Positions 43,170 through 52,052 of a stretch of DNA of 64,000 bases are shown one piece after another (position 1 is the first letter of the stretch; every line of letters begins with the position of its first letter). A model generated the notes under the pieces. That model did no database searches. It had not been told where the DNA came from and saw only the letters and a program-made list of their open reading frames with translations. The stretch comes from Chitinibacter tainanensis DSM 15459. Its GTDB lineage: Bacteria > Pseudomonadota > Gammaproteobacteria > Burkholderiales > Chitinibacteraceae. The DNA lies in assembly GCF_000429785.1 (NCBI RefSeq), contig NZ_AUCN01000009.1, positions 496,001 to 560,000 on the forward strand, in the 5' to 3' direction. The translations under genes were made by a program, and so were the position numbers.

Positions 43170-45167
43170 ATGGCTATTACCACGGGTGGTATGAGCGGGA
43201 TTGATATCAACGGACTTGTGAGTCAGTTGATGTCGATCGAGCGGCAGCCGCTGCAGAAAATGACAGTCAAAGAGGTCGGCCTGCAAGCAAAACTGAGTGC
43301 TTATGGCACCATTAAAGGTTCTCTTTCCAGCTTTCAAACTTCGCTTGGCAAGCTGAATAATATTGCCTCCTACACTGGCTCGACCTCCGCTAGTTCATCG
43401 GATGATGCATCGGTTAAGATTTCGGCGGGTAACACTGCTCAAGCGAGTAAATATGATATTGAAGTTAGCCAACTGGCAACTTCGCAAAAGCTAGCTAGCC
43501 AAATTTACGGTAAAGCTACCGATGTGGTGGGCGAAGGCGTTTTGACCTTTGATTTTGGCTCGTATAGCAGTGGTTTCTCACCAAATACTAAACGCACCTC
43601 TTTTTCGGTGACCATCGACGCTACCAATAACACCCTCGAAGGGGTGCGTGATGCGATCAATAAGGCCAAAGGCGGTGTTACAGCCAGTATCGTTAATGAT
43701 GGCACCGGCTATCGCTTGGCTTTATCAAGTAACGAAAGTGGTTCGGCAAATAGTATGCGCATTACCGTGGCTGAAGCGGGTGGTGCTCCCACCAATACGG
43801 ATGCTACGGGCTTATCCGCGCTAGCCTACAACCCAGCCGCCACTGTGCCAGTCAATAATATGACGCAAAATCAGGCGGCTAAAGATTCGATTTTTAAGCT
43901 CGATGGCATTACCATCACCAAGCCTGGCAATAGTATTACTGATGCCATTGATGGCATCACCCTCACGCTGCAAAAAGTAACCACCGCGCCAGTCCGGCTA
44001 GAAGTGAATAAATCCGCAGCCTCAATCAGCGCACCGCTGAAAGAGATGGTTAAGTCTTACAATGATCTCATCAAGACCATGCGGGATTTGACCAAAGCTG
44101 ATACCTCGAAGACTCAAGTCGGGCAGTCGAATAACGCCCAAGTGCTCAATGGTGAATCTACTCCACGCCTTATCGAGATGGAATTGCGTGAGGTGATGAA
44201 TCAAGTCTTGGAATTCACTGGCGGTGATATGAAGCGCCTGAGTCAGGTTGGGATTTCAATCGACAAAAATGGGGTGATGCAGCTGGATGAAACCAAGCTA
44301 AATAAAGCCATGGCAGATGATCCGGAAGGGGTGACTAGCCTGTTTGCTACCAATGGGCGCTTGTCAGATAGCCAGATTAAAGTAGACTCACTGGGCAAAT
44401 ATGCCGCTGGTAATTACGACCTGAAAATCACTAGCCTTGCGACTCAGGGCAAGTTTGTGGGTGCTAGCCCAGTGAATCTTACCGCTGGATCCATTGCGAT
44501 TACCAGTGCGAATAAATCCATTTCGCTGCAAGTTGATGATAAGTCGGTTAGCGTCGATTTGGCAGAAGGTACCTATACTGCTGCACAATTGCAGGCAGAA
44601 ATCCAGACGCGGATTAACTCTGATGCGACTTTAAAAGCGGCCAGTGCTTCGGTGGTGGTCTCGATGGATGCGAGTAATCAGCTTAGCATTACGTCCAACC
44701 GCTATGGCCAAAGCTCGAAAGTACTAGTGACGACGGCTAGTAGTGATCTGGGGCTAGCCACAGGTGCGAGTACCCAAGGTACGGATGTCGCTGGTACCGT
44801 AAATGGGGTTGTGCTGAAAGGGGATGGCCAAAAGCTGTATAACGATGATGGTTTTAAGCTCACCGTGCTGGGTGGTGCAATCGGTGAGCGTGGCTCCTTA
44901 TCAATTTCGCAAGGTTTTGCTGCCCAGTTAAGCCAAGCAGTGACCAAAATGCTAGATGGCAAAGGCACTATTGGCACTAAGCTCGACGCTTTGAATAAAT
45001 CAGTCAAAGAGGTGCAGACTCAAAAAGTAGATTTTGAGCGACGCATGACTGCTATTGAGGCGCGTTATCGGGCACAATATGTAGCGCTGGATACCATGCT
45101 GACTCAAATGCAGCAAACCAGTAGCTCGCTGGCCCAACAATTGGCCAATTTGCCAAAGTTTAGTTAA
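43170..45167 (+). CDS. fliD: Flagellar filament cap protein FliD
   Basis: The 665-residue product forms the cap under which flagellin subunits assemble. The N-terminal FliD domain (GIDINGLVSQLMSIERQPLQKM) and the C-terminal domain (GSLSISQGFAAQLSQAV, then a coiled coil ALNKSVKEVQTQKVDFERRMTAIEARYRAQ) are clear. The length is above the E. coli FliD (468), with an enlarged Ser/Ala/Thr-rich middle. Start ATG 43170 follows AGGAGA. Confidence 0.95.
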   Translation: MAITTGGMSGIDINGLVSQLMSIERQPLQKMTVKEVGLQAKLSAYGTIKGSLSSFQTSLGKLNNIASYTGSTSASSSDDASVKISAGNTAQASKYDIEVSQLATSQKLASQIYGKATDVVGEGVLTFDFGSYSSGFSPNTKRTSFSVTIDATNNTLEGVRDAINKAKGGVTASIVNDGTGYRLALSSNESGSANSMRITVAEAGGAPTNTDATGLSALAYNPAATVPVNNMTQNQAAKDSIFKLDGITITKPGNSITDAIDGITLTLQKVTTAPVRLEVNKSAASISAPLKEMVKSYNDLIKTMRDLTKADTSKTQVGQSNNAQVLNGESTPRLIEMELREVMNQVLEFTGGDMKRLSQVGISIDKNGVMQLDETKLNKAMADDPEGVTSLFATNGRLSDSQIKVDSLGKYAAGNYDLKITSLATQGKFVGASPVNLTAGSIAITSANKSISLQVDDKSVSVDLAEGTYTAAQLQAEIQTRINSDATLKAASASVVVSMDASNQLSITSNRYGQSSKVLVTTASSDLGLATGASTQGTDVAGTVNGVVLKGDGQKLYNDDGFKLTVLGGAIGERGSLSISQGFAAQLSQAVTKMLDGKGTIGTKLDALNKSVKEVQTQKVDFERRMTAIEARYRAQYVALDTMLTQMQQTSSSLAQQLANLPKFS

Positions 45168-45182
45168 AGCAGGAGGCCTTGC

Positions 45183-45626
45183 ATGAGTGCCAATATGCGC
45201 CGGGCCATGATGGCCTATGGCAGTCAAAGCTTGGATGCGGATGTGAATACGGCCTCGCCGCATCGCCTCATCGTGCTGTTATTTGAAGGGGCCATCAAAG
45301 CAATTCATTTGGCGAAACTGCATCTGAATAATAAAGACATTGCCGCCAAAGGCGCATCGATCTCCAAAGCCATCGCCATTATCGAAGATGGCCTGCGCCT
45401 TAGTTTGGATCGCGAAGCGGGTGGCGAAATGGCGGCTAATTTAGATGCACTCTACGAGTTCATCGCCTACAGTTTGCTCGAAGCCAATTTGCACAATGAC
45501 GTAGAAAAACTCGATCTGTCAGCCCAGCTACTCAGTGATTTGAAAGAGTCATGGGAAAAAATTGGCAACGACCCAGCTTTAAACCAGCAAACTACCACGC
45601 CTGATGTGCAATATGGCCGTGTTTGA
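45183..45626 (+). CDS. fliS: Flagellar export chaperone FliS
   Basis: The 147-residue product is the four-helix chaperone that binds the flagellin C-terminus. It has the typical N-terminus RAMMAYGSQSLDADVNTASPHRLIVLLFEGAIKAI and the YEFIAYSLLEANLHND region. AGGAGG precedes the start. The 3' end overlaps the next gene. Confidence 0.95.
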   Translation: MSANMRRAMMAYGSQSLDADVNTASPHRLIVLLFEGAIKAIHLAKLHLNNKDIAAKGASISKAIAIIEDGLRLSLDREAGGEMAANLDALYEFIAYSLLEANLHNDVEKLDLSAQLLSDLKESWEKIGNDPALNQQTTTPDVQYGRV

Positions 45627-45939
45627 ACAAACCATCGCCGCCCACTACGCACTGCAGCAGCAGTTGGAGCAAACCTTAGCCTTGGCACGTACTGAGCAAT
45701 GGGATGAGCTGCATGAGCGCTTGCCTGCACTCGTGGCGCAAATGCAATCCCTGCCGGCAGCATTGGGTGGACTCAACCCTACGCAACAGCAACAGCTAGC
45801 TGTCAGCATCCAACGGACCGACGAGCTTATTCAAGCTCTACAGCCCGTCTTGCAAAATTGGCAAACCGAATTAGCTCGTCTACTGTCTAATCTGAACACG
45901 GAACAAAAAGTCCACAACGCTTATCAAGTCCGATTCTGA
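45613..45939 (+). CDS. fliT: FliT-like flagellar chaperone
   Basis: The product of about 108 residues is all-helical with QQLEQTLALARTEQWDELHERLPALV, consistent with the FliT family of short chaperones that follow fliS. Sequence similarity in this family is low, so position is a major part of the evidence. The start may be ATG 45613 or 45604; both lie inside fliS, indicating coupled translation. Confidence 0.7.
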   Translation: MAVFEQTIAAHYALQQQLEQTLALARTEQWDELHERLPALVAQMQSLPAALGGLNPTQQQQLAVSIQRTDELIQALQPVLQNWQTELARLLSNLNTEQKVHNAYQVRF

Positions 45940-45946
45940 GGCTGTC

Positions 45947-46330
45947 ATGACCACTATCACTCTTGATCTGCCCAGTGCGGCACTATTACTCCTGTTAGTG
46001 GTTCTGGTGTATACGGCAGAGGTGCTGTGGTTTTGGTGGAAGTTGCGCCGCCAAACTAGCTGGCAAGAGCTGGCTGGCCATGTGCAAGAACTGCAAGAAG
46101 AAGTGCAGTTTCTTAAAGTCCGCTTGAGTGCCATGCAGGCCGCCGCACAGCCGCTTGCAGAACCTGAGCTTGCTCCTGCACCCACCGCTCAGGCGGAGTC
46201 GAGTTACAACCAGGCAATCCGCATGGCCCAGCTTGGCGCAGATGCTGATGCCTTGATGGTTGAATGCCAACTATCACGGGCCGAGGCAGATTTAATTGTG
46301 GCCATTTACCGAGGCGTTTATAAGGGCTGA
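45947..46330 (+). CDS. DUF2802 family protein
   Basis: A 127-residue protein with one N-terminal membrane helix (ALLLLLVVLVYTAEVLWFWW), a coiled-coil stretch (LAGHVQELQEEVQFLKVRLSAM), a Pro/Ala linker and the C-terminal DUF2802 domain (AIRMAQLGADADALMVECQLSRAEADLIVAIYRG). The domain recurs in flagellar gene neighbourhoods, but its biochemical role is not established. Confidence 0.8.
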   Translation: MTTITLDLPSAALLLLLVVLVYTAEVLWFWWKLRRQTSWQELAGHVQELQEEVQFLKVRLSAMQAAAQPLAEPELAPAPTAQAESSYNQAIRMAQLGADADALMVECQLSRAEADLIVAIYRGVYKG

Positions 46331-46332
46331 TT

Positions 46333-47421
46333 ATGTTCCCGGCTAACGCAGCCTCAACTCTGGTTGGCAATTATCTCCGTGCTCAGCAGGGGGTGCTGGA
46401 GTCCGTTCAGGTCGCACCGGATGATATTCGCCTCAGCGTCGGCGAAAAAGTGCAGGCCCTAGTCACCAATCAGCTCAATAATGGCCGTTTTGCTGTGCTG
46501 ATTAAAAATCAGTTGCTCGATCTGAATCTTCCCCGCAATACCCAACCCGGCCAGCAGTTTGAACTCACGGTGCTAGCAAAGAGCCCCGAGCTGACTTTTC
46601 GGCTTGAAGCCCAGCAATTAGCCAAGCCGATATTAGAGCAGCCCGCTAATGTAGCGCTCAGCAAAGGGGCCACGCTGATCAGTAGCCTATTTGCGCAGTC
46701 TGGGGGCGGAGCGCAAGCGGCCGCATTGATTGAAGGTGCGGACCCTTTGTTTACACAGGCGCCCGATCCCAAAGCCCTGGCAGGGCAACTGGCGCAGCGC
46801 TTAGCAACAAGCGGTTTGTTTTATGAATCACATCAGGCGCAATGGGTGAATGGTGAGCGTGCTTTGCCGCAGATCTTGGCGGAGCCCCAAGCGCGGCTGC
46901 ACAGCATGGCCTCAGCGGACCCAGCCCAGCCCGTTGCGCCTAAAGAAACGCTGACCGCACCTACGGCCAGCAACCCCCAATCCAGACCCGAGGCCATGGC
47001 CGCGAGTGCTGGTTCACCAAGCGATAAGGTCGCGGAAGCGAATTTGCAGCAACTCGTACGGCAGCAGCTCGAGCTAGTCGAAAACAAGCCTTTGATTTGG
47101 CAAGGCGCGGCTTGGCCCGGTCAGCCGTTACGTTGGGAGCTGGAGCTGGCAAACGACAAAGAAGCGCAAGGCGCCGAGGCAGCTAGCCGGCAATGGCAAA
47201 CCCGTCTGCAACTGGATTTACCACGCCTTGGCAGTGTAACGGTTATCGCACAATTGCAAGATGGTCAGTTTAATTTGCGCTTTCAGGCGGAAAACCCTGC
47301 AACTTTGCAATTACTCCGTGCACAGCAACCGGAAGTGATGCGCCGTTTTGCCGCGGCGGGCTTAAGTTTGGCGGCGGCCCAATATCAGGCATCGGAGGCG
47401 AGCAATGAACAAGCCTCCTGA
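46333..47421 (+). CDS. FliK-like flagellar hook-length control protein
   Basis: The 362-residue product has a long, poorly conserved Ala/Pro/Gln-rich first part and a C-terminal domain like the FliK hook-length domain (LRWELELA...WQTRLQLDLPRLGSVTVIAQLQDGQFNLRFQAENPATLQLLRAQQPEVMRRFAAAGL, in outline). A true fliK is usually elsewhere with the hook genes, so this may be a paralogue. It starts 3 bases after the DUF2802 gene and overlaps the next gene by 17 bases. Confidence 0.75.
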   Translation: MFPANAASTLVGNYLRAQQGVLESVQVAPDDIRLSVGEKVQALVTNQLNNGRFAVLIKNQLLDLNLPRNTQPGQQFELTVLAKSPELTFRLEAQQLAKPILEQPANVALSKGATLISSLFAQSGGGAQAAALIEGADPLFTQAPDPKALAGQLAQRLATSGLFYESHQAQWVNGERALPQILAEPQARLHSMASADPAQPVAPKETLTAPTASNPQSRPEAMAASAGSPSDKVAEANLQQLVRQQLELVENKPLIWQGAAWPGQPLRWELELANDKEAQGAEAASRQWQTRLQLDLPRLGSVTVIAQLQDGQFNLRFQAENPATLQLLRAQQPEVMRRFAAAGLSLAAAQYQASEASNEQAS

Positions 47422-47767
47422 ACGATTGGCGCGCGCAGTGGCCCTGGCGTATCGCGAAGGGCAGAGCGCCCCGCGTGTGGTGGCCAAGGGCAATGGGCTA
47501 TTGGCCGAGCGTATCATCGCTAAGGCCAAAGAGGCCGGTGTATTTGTGCATGATTCGCCAGAAATGGTGGCGCTACTGATGCAGGTGGATCTGGATAGCC
47601 AGATTCCTCCGCAACTGTATCGGGCTGTGGCAGAATTACTGGCTTTTATTTACATGCTGGAGCGGGGTGAAGACATCCTGCCGCCAGATTTTAGCTATTT
47701 AGCTGAGCAAAACCAGCCCGAGCCGCCTGCGGCTGGGGCCGCATCTCAATCAACGGATCTTTCGTGA
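47405..47767 (+). CDS. FlhB C-terminal domain paralogue (FlhX-type export switch protein)
   Basis: The 120-residue product corresponds to the cytosolic C-terminal domain of FlhB without the membrane part (AVALAYREGQSAPRVVAKGNGLLAERIIAKAKEAGVFVHDSPEMVALLMQVDLDSQIPPQLYRAVAELLAFIYML, in outline). The autocleavage NPTH of FlhB is absent, as in other free-standing paralogues. It probably interacts with the type III export gate and FliK. Start ATG 47405 lies inside the FliK-like gene. Confidence 0.85.
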   Translation: MNKPPERLARAVALAYREGQSAPRVVAKGNGLLAERIIAKAKEAGVFVHDSPEMVALLMQVDLDSQIPPQLYRAVAELLAFIYMLERGEDILPPDFSYLAEQNQPEPPAAGAASQSTDLS

Positions 47768-48909
47768 CTCATTCCCCTCTCGCTGCACACAGCGGCAATC
47801 TTCGTCGTAGCCAGCTGGCTGTCGCTACCTTATTCCTGGTGTTGGGTTTCAACTTTGGTACTTGGGCCTCGCGGATTCCCGATCTGAAATTGCAATTGGG
47901 CCTCACCACGGCCGAAGTCGGCTTTTTGCTGCTGGCCAGTGGCTTAGGAGCGGTGTTTTCCTTTCCGCTGACAGCCAAAATTTTGCAACGCTATGGTGCG
48001 AAAACCGCCTGCCTGATTAGCTGCACTCTGATTCCATTGGTGTTGCTGGGTTTAGCGGCGGCGCCAAGCTACTCCTTGGCGATTGCCGTGATGGCGGTAG
48101 AAGGCGTGTTGGCAAGCTTGCTGAATGTCGGTATGAATGCGCAAGGCGTGCTGCTGGAAGCCACTGGCAAGCAAGCGATTATGTCGCGGCTGCATGCGGT
48201 GTTTAGCCTCGGTGGTTTGCTGGCGGCACTGTTTGCCAGTGGTCTGAGTAAATTTGGCGCTGGGGTGTGGCCCCATTTTCTGGCTGGGGCGCTGATTTTA
48301 TGGGCGGCCGTAGCGGTATCGATTCCGCATCTGCATGCAGATCAAGCGCAAGCGCAGCAAGGTGGCAAGCGTTTTGCCTTACCCACCGGAATTGCACTAT
48401 GGCTCGGTTTGATGGCGCTGTTTGGCACCATCGTGGAGGGGTCGATGTCAGATTGGTCGGCCTTGTATCTGAAAGAAGAAACCGGAGCATCGGCCCAATG
48501 GGCGCCATTGGGCATCGCCTTTTTCTCGGTCACGATGTTTATTGCCCGCTGGTTTGGTGATCAGTGGCGGACGCAATTTGGTGCGGCCCGACTGTTGCTC
48601 TGGGGAGGCTCATTGGCCGGCGGCGGCTTATTAGTGGCGCTGTTGATCGGTGGCATGGTGCCCGCGCTGCTGGGCTTTGCATTAGTCGGCATCGGCATGG
48701 CGGCCGTTTCGCCGTGTGTGTACGCCGCTGCCGCGCAACAAGGGGCGGTATCTCTCGCTGCTGTGACGACGATGGGCTCGATTGGTGCGCTGATGGGGCC
48801 GCCAGTGATTGGTTTTGTGGCTCATCATTCCAGCATGGCGTGGGGTATGGCGGTGGTTGGCGTGGCAGCGCTGCTCATCGCGGTGCTAACACCCCGGATT
48901 CGCTGGTAA
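47764..48909 (+). CDS. MFS transporter (YbjJ-like)
   Basis: The 381-residue product has twelve hydrophobic segments and MFS motifs such as GRY/RYGAK after helix 2 and GMNAQGVLLEATGKQAIMSRLHAVFSLGG around helices 4-5, which is typical of the YbjJ subgroup. The substrate is unknown. It starts at GTG 47764, overlapping the FlhB paralogue stop (GTGA), so it is co-translated with flagellar genes even though a motility role is not evident. Confidence 0.82.
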   Translation: MTHSPLAAHSGNLRRSQLAVATLFLVLGFNFGTWASRIPDLKLQLGLTTAEVGFLLLASGLGAVFSFPLTAKILQRYGAKTACLISCTLIPLVLLGLAAAPSYSLAIAVMAVEGVLASLLNVGMNAQGVLLEATGKQAIMSRLHAVFSLGGLLAALFASGLSKFGAGVWPHFLAGALILWAAVAVSIPHLHADQAQAQQGGKRFALPTGIALWLGLMALFGTIVEGSMSDWSALYLKEETGASAQWAPLGIAFFSVTMFIARWFGDQWRTQFGAARLLLWGGSLAGGGLLVALLIGGMVPALLGFALVGIGMAAVSPCVYAAAAQQGAVSLAAVTTMGSIGALMGPPVIGFVAHHSSMAWGMAVVGVAALLIAVLTPRIRW

Positions 48910-48925
48910 TTTAGTGGCTTAGTTT

Positions 48926-48974
48926 GGGGTATTGGGCTGCAAGCATTGGATAATATGGCTTGCAGCGCTATACC
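48926..48974. repeat. 49-bp dispersed repeat, copy 3, also a hairpin between convergent genes
   Basis: It begins GGGGTATTGGGCTGCA and ends CTATACC. Inside it GCTGCAAGC pairs with GCTTGCAGC, and the outer GGTAT with ATACC, giving a two-part stem. It lies between the convergent MFS and ycgR genes and could act as a bidirectional terminator without a T-run. It shares length and ends with copies at 13067 and 21009. Confidence 0.65.
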
Positions 48975-49022
48975 TTCTGCATTGATCGGTAGTTGGGGCG
49001 CGATAATATTAAGTTGCACTCA

Positions 49023-49781
49023 TTAACCGAGCAGGGCTTTTTTCTCTCGTTCCAGCTGGACCATTAGCCGTTGCAAGGCCGATTCCTGTCCGCGGCTTAA
49101 TTCCATAAAGCTCACGCCGAGCATCCAGCGTGGCGCGCCTTGGCGTAATTGCACCGGGTGCAGATTGCGCACCAGCAGATCAGCTGGGAAGCGGCCAGTG
49201 GGGCCTAGGTCGATACTGGCCTGCTGCAAAATCTGCCCGGTTTCAAATAGCCCTACCTGATCATCTTTTAGCCAGATACCCATCCCACCCAGTGAGATAT
49301 CGTGCAGCTCAAGTGTGAGGGCATTGCCGGCCCGATTAAGGCTCACGGTATACGGGCTAGTAATCGGCGTGGTGAGACGGAAATACTCGCGCCGCTGCAG
49401 TTTGATCATGTCGGCCGGGAAATGCAGCTGCAGAGCGGGTTTGCCTTCAAAATTCACCCTGCGCGGGGTATCGGTGCTGAATTGGATTTTTACTCCATCC
49501 AGGTCGGTAACAAACAGCACTTTGGTGGTGCCTAGCAAAGCCTGATTGGTCGGATCGTGGCTGCCAATATCAATGATGAAGACTTTCTCTTTTACATCAA
49601 CTTGCAGCACACGGCTAATCATCATGTCGCGCCCGGCATTGAAATACAGGCCAACATTGGTTTTGGCTTGAATCAGGGCGCGGAATACATGCGCAATTTC
49701 CAGCGGCGTGCGCAACAGAAACTGGGCGATGTCTTCTTTGTCGCTAATCGGCTGATGGACGATGGGTTCTTGTTCGCTCAT
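49023..49781 (-). CDS. ycgR: YcgR-like flagellar brake protein (PilZ domain)
   Basis: The 252-residue product has an N-terminal YcgR domain (about 15-125) and a C-terminal PilZ domain that binds cyclic di-GMP: the QRREYFR motif (RxxxR) at about 128-134 and DISLGGMG (D-x-S-x-x-G) at about 160. When bound to c-di-GMP such proteins slow the flagellar motor. It is the last gene of the dedA-bioC-bioD-sco operon, 3 bases after the SCO gene, and faces the flagellar cluster tail to tail. Confidence 0.9.
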   Translation of the reverse strand: MSEQEPIVHQPISDKEDIAQFLLRTPLEIAHVFRALIQAKTNVGLYFNAGRDMMISRVLQVDVKEKVFIIDIGSHDPTNQALLGTTKVLFVTDLDGVKIQFSTDTPRRVNFEGKPALQLHFPADMIKLQRREYFRLTTPITSPYTVSLNRAGNALTLELHDISLGGMGIWLKDDQVGLFETGQILQQASIDLGPTGRFPADLLVRNLHPVQLRQGAPRWMLGVSFMELSRGQESALQRLMVQLEREKKALLG

Positions 49782-49784
49782 GGC

Positions 49785-50375
49785 TTACTGTTCCAGCAGC
49801 TGGCGGATATCGTGGGTAAAGACGGCGGCTCCCGCACCATAATTGACCAACACACGCGTTTGGCCATTGCGGTCGATCAGATAAGTGCCGGCGGTATGGT
49901 CCACAGTGTAATGCGGGCCGTTACCTTGTTTTTGATAGACCGCACGAAAGGCTTTGACGGTCTCATCAATCTGCGCCTTGCTGCCGGTTAAACCAATAAA
50001 ACTGGGATTAAATGCCGGCACATATTGCGCCAGCAGTTGCGGCGTATCGCGCTCGGGGTCAACGCTCACAAACAAGACCTGGACCTCTTTGGCGGCATCA
50101 CCCAGTTGCTGCATGCTGGTGCGCAGCTCGGCCAGTGTGGTGGGGCAGACATCAGGGCAGGAGGTATAGCCAAAAAACAGCACCACCACTTTGCCTTGAA
50201 AGTCGCTCAGTTGGCGCGGCTTGCCGTGCTGATCTTGCAGGGTAAAATTTTGGCCGATTTGCGAGTCGCTTATGTCACTCCCCTGAAAGGTGAGTTTTTT
50301 AGCACAGGCGCTGAGCAGCAAAGCCGCAGCCAGCAAGGAAAACAGAGACAACAAACAGCGCATGTAAACAGTCAT
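49785..50375 (-). CDS. SCO1/SenC family copper chaperone lipoprotein
   Basis: The product of about 196 residues has a lipoprotein signal (LLLSAC) and the SCO thioredoxin fold. The copper-binding CxxxC is visible in GYTSCPDVCPTTLAEL and the distal His in HYTVDHTAGTYLID. SCO proteins deliver copper to the CuA site of cytochrome oxidase. Start ATG 50375 is chosen to give a normal signal peptide; the open frame extends to 50456. Confidence 0.88.
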   Translation of the reverse strand: MTVYMRCLLSLFSLLAAALLLSACAKKLTFQGSDISDSQIGQNFTLQDQHGKPRQLSDFQGKVVVLFFGYTSCPDVCPTTLAELRTSMQQLGDAAKEVQVLFVSVDPERDTPQLLAQYVPAFNPSFIGLTGSKAQIDETVKAFRAVYQKQGNGPHYTVDHTAGTYLIDRNGQTRVLVNYGAGAAVFTHDIRQLLEQ

Positions 50376-50407
50376 CGGTAAGGCGTTAAATTGATGGTAA
50401 GCGAGCT

Positions 50408-51100
50408 TTACAGCTTGTGCAATTTTAGTCGGTCGATTGCTTGTGGATTGAGACAAGCCTGCGCCGCCATTGGGCTGTGCTCGATTTCGGCCAGCAGCGG
50501 GGCGGCGATGTTCACCTGCAAATAGGCCAGATTGTCGCTATAGCGCTGCATGTTTGGATCGACCCGATTGGCAATCCAGCCGGCCAGCGACAAACCGCTG
50601 GCCGCAATCGCGGCTTGACTGAGCAGGGCATGATTAATACATCCCAGCCGCATACCCACCACCAGAATCACCGGCGCCTCGAGGGCCACGGCCAGATCAG
50701 CGATGCGCGCCTGAGTGTTCAGCGGCGCAAACCAGCCCCCCGCACCTTCAATCAGTACCGTGTGGGCGTAGGTTTGCAGTTGCTCAGCGCAGGCCAATAG
50801 ATGAGCTAGATCGATGTTCACGCCGGCTTCTGCCGCCGCCAAATGCGGCGAAATCGGTGGCACAAAACGATAGGGGTTGCTGAGCTCTGGAGGCGCTGCA
50901 ATAGGGCTGGCGGCGCGGTGCAGTTCTACATCTTCATTGACCAGTATGTCGCCCTGGAGCACACAGCCTGAGGCAACTGGCTTCATACCCACTGCGGGTA
51001 TATTGGCTTGATTGAGTGCGCGCAAGAGCTGCGCGGTGGCCACGGTTTTACCCACTTCGGTGTCGGTGCCGGTGATGAAATAGCGAGGAGCAATAGCCAT
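50408..51100 (-). CDS. bioD: Dethiobiotin synthetase
   Basis: BioD closes the ureido ring of dethiobiotin from DAPA, CO2 and ATP. The 230-residue product shows the P-loop FITGTDTEVGKTVATAQLL, MKPVASGC, and VLIEGAGGWFAPLN. Start ATG 51100 (MAIAPRYFITG) is taken over an upstream TTG. It follows bioC by 38 bases in the same operon. Confidence 0.94.
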   Translation of the reverse strand: MAIAPRYFITGTDTEVGKTVATAQLLRALNQANIPAVGMKPVASGCVLQGDILVNEDVELHRAASPIAAPPELSNPYRFVPPISPHLAAAEAGVNIDLAHLLACAEQLQTYAHTVLIEGAGGWFAPLNTQARIADLAVALEAPVILVVGMRLGCINHALLSQAAIAASGLSLAGWIANRVDPNMQRYSDNLAYLQVNIAAPLLAEIEHSPMAAQACLNPQAIDRLKLHKL

Positions 51101-51138
51101 GATCGATGGTGTGGGCAAGTAATAAACCCGAGCGCCGT

Positions 51139-52044
51139 TTAGCGCGGCGGGCGAGGACGAAATTCGATGATTTGGCTGCCGTCGGCGCGCTGACCTTGTG
51201 GCCGTTGGCGTTCGTTTTTCCAGGCATGACCGTAAACCACCTCATAAGTGCAAGGCAGTTTGCCATCGCGGCGCAGCGGCTCGTACTGCGCTTGTACGCG
51301 CTGCCAGGCGGTTTTGCCCAGCAGGCCGCTACGCCGGCCTAGCATGTGATTGCTGGCGCCGATGCTTTTGAGGTCTTGCATCACCGATTTGGCGTCTTGG
51401 TAGGTGAGGGTGAGGTATTCCATATCCATCACCGGGGTGGCAAAGCCTTGCTGCACCAGCGCATCGCCCAAATCATGCATATCGATAAAGCGATTCACAT
51501 GTTCATGGCCATCAATGCCGGCAAAGGCAGTGCGCAACTCTTTGAGCGTATCGGGGCCCAGCGTGGCAAACATCAGCAGGCCACCGGGTTTGAGTACGCG
51601 TTGAAATTCGGCAAAGGCCTGATCCGGTGTATTGCACCATTGCAGCGTGAGGCTAGACCAGATCAGATCGACCGAATTATCGGCCAAAGGCAGTCGTTCG
51701 ATATCGGCGCAGAGCGGCCATGGCCGCTGTTTATCCAAAAGGCCAAACAGGCTACTCAGGCCCGTCTGGCTGTGTTTGTTCAGCGCCGTGCGCACCATGG
51801 CGGGAGCAAGATCCAGAGCCAGGGTATGGGCTTGAGGATATTGCTGCTTAAGGCCTGTAAGGGCATACCCCGTGCCGCAGCCGGCATCCACGACGATGTT
51901 GGGTTGCAAGCGGATCAGCGCCAGCCGCTCCAGCATGCGTTCAACCACTTCACGCTGCAATACGGCGGCCGCGTCATAGGTGGCCGCAGCTTTGTCAAAG
52001 GCGGCGCGCACGGCCGCCTTGTCGGTGTAAAAGTCTTCAGCCAT
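51139..52044 (-). CDS. bioC: Malonyl-ACP O-methyltransferase
   Basis: BioC methylates malonyl-ACP to start pimeloyl synthesis for biotin. The 301-residue product has the typical N-terminus (VRAAFDKAAATYDAAAVLQREV), SAM motif I (VVDAGCGTGYALTGL), and the WSSLTLQWC motif of BioC. Start ATG 52044 is used. The stop of dedA lies 8 bases upstream. No bioH or other pimeloyl esterase is nearby. Confidence 0.93.
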   Translation of the reverse strand: MAEDFYTDKAAVRAAFDKAAATYDAAAVLQREVVERMLERLALIRLQPNIVVDAGCGTGYALTGLKQQYPQAHTLALDLAPAMVRTALNKHSQTGLSSLFGLLDKQRPWPLCADIERLPLADNSVDLIWSSLTLQWCNTPDQAFAEFQRVLKPGGLLMFATLGPDTLKELRTAFAGIDGHEHVNRFIDMHDLGDALVQQGFATPVMDMEYLTLTYQDAKSVMQDLKSIGASNHMLGRRSGLLGKTAWQRVQAQYEPLRRDGKLPCTYEVVYGHAWKNERQRPQGQRADGSQIIEFRPRPPR

Positions 52045-52052
52045 AGTTCTCG

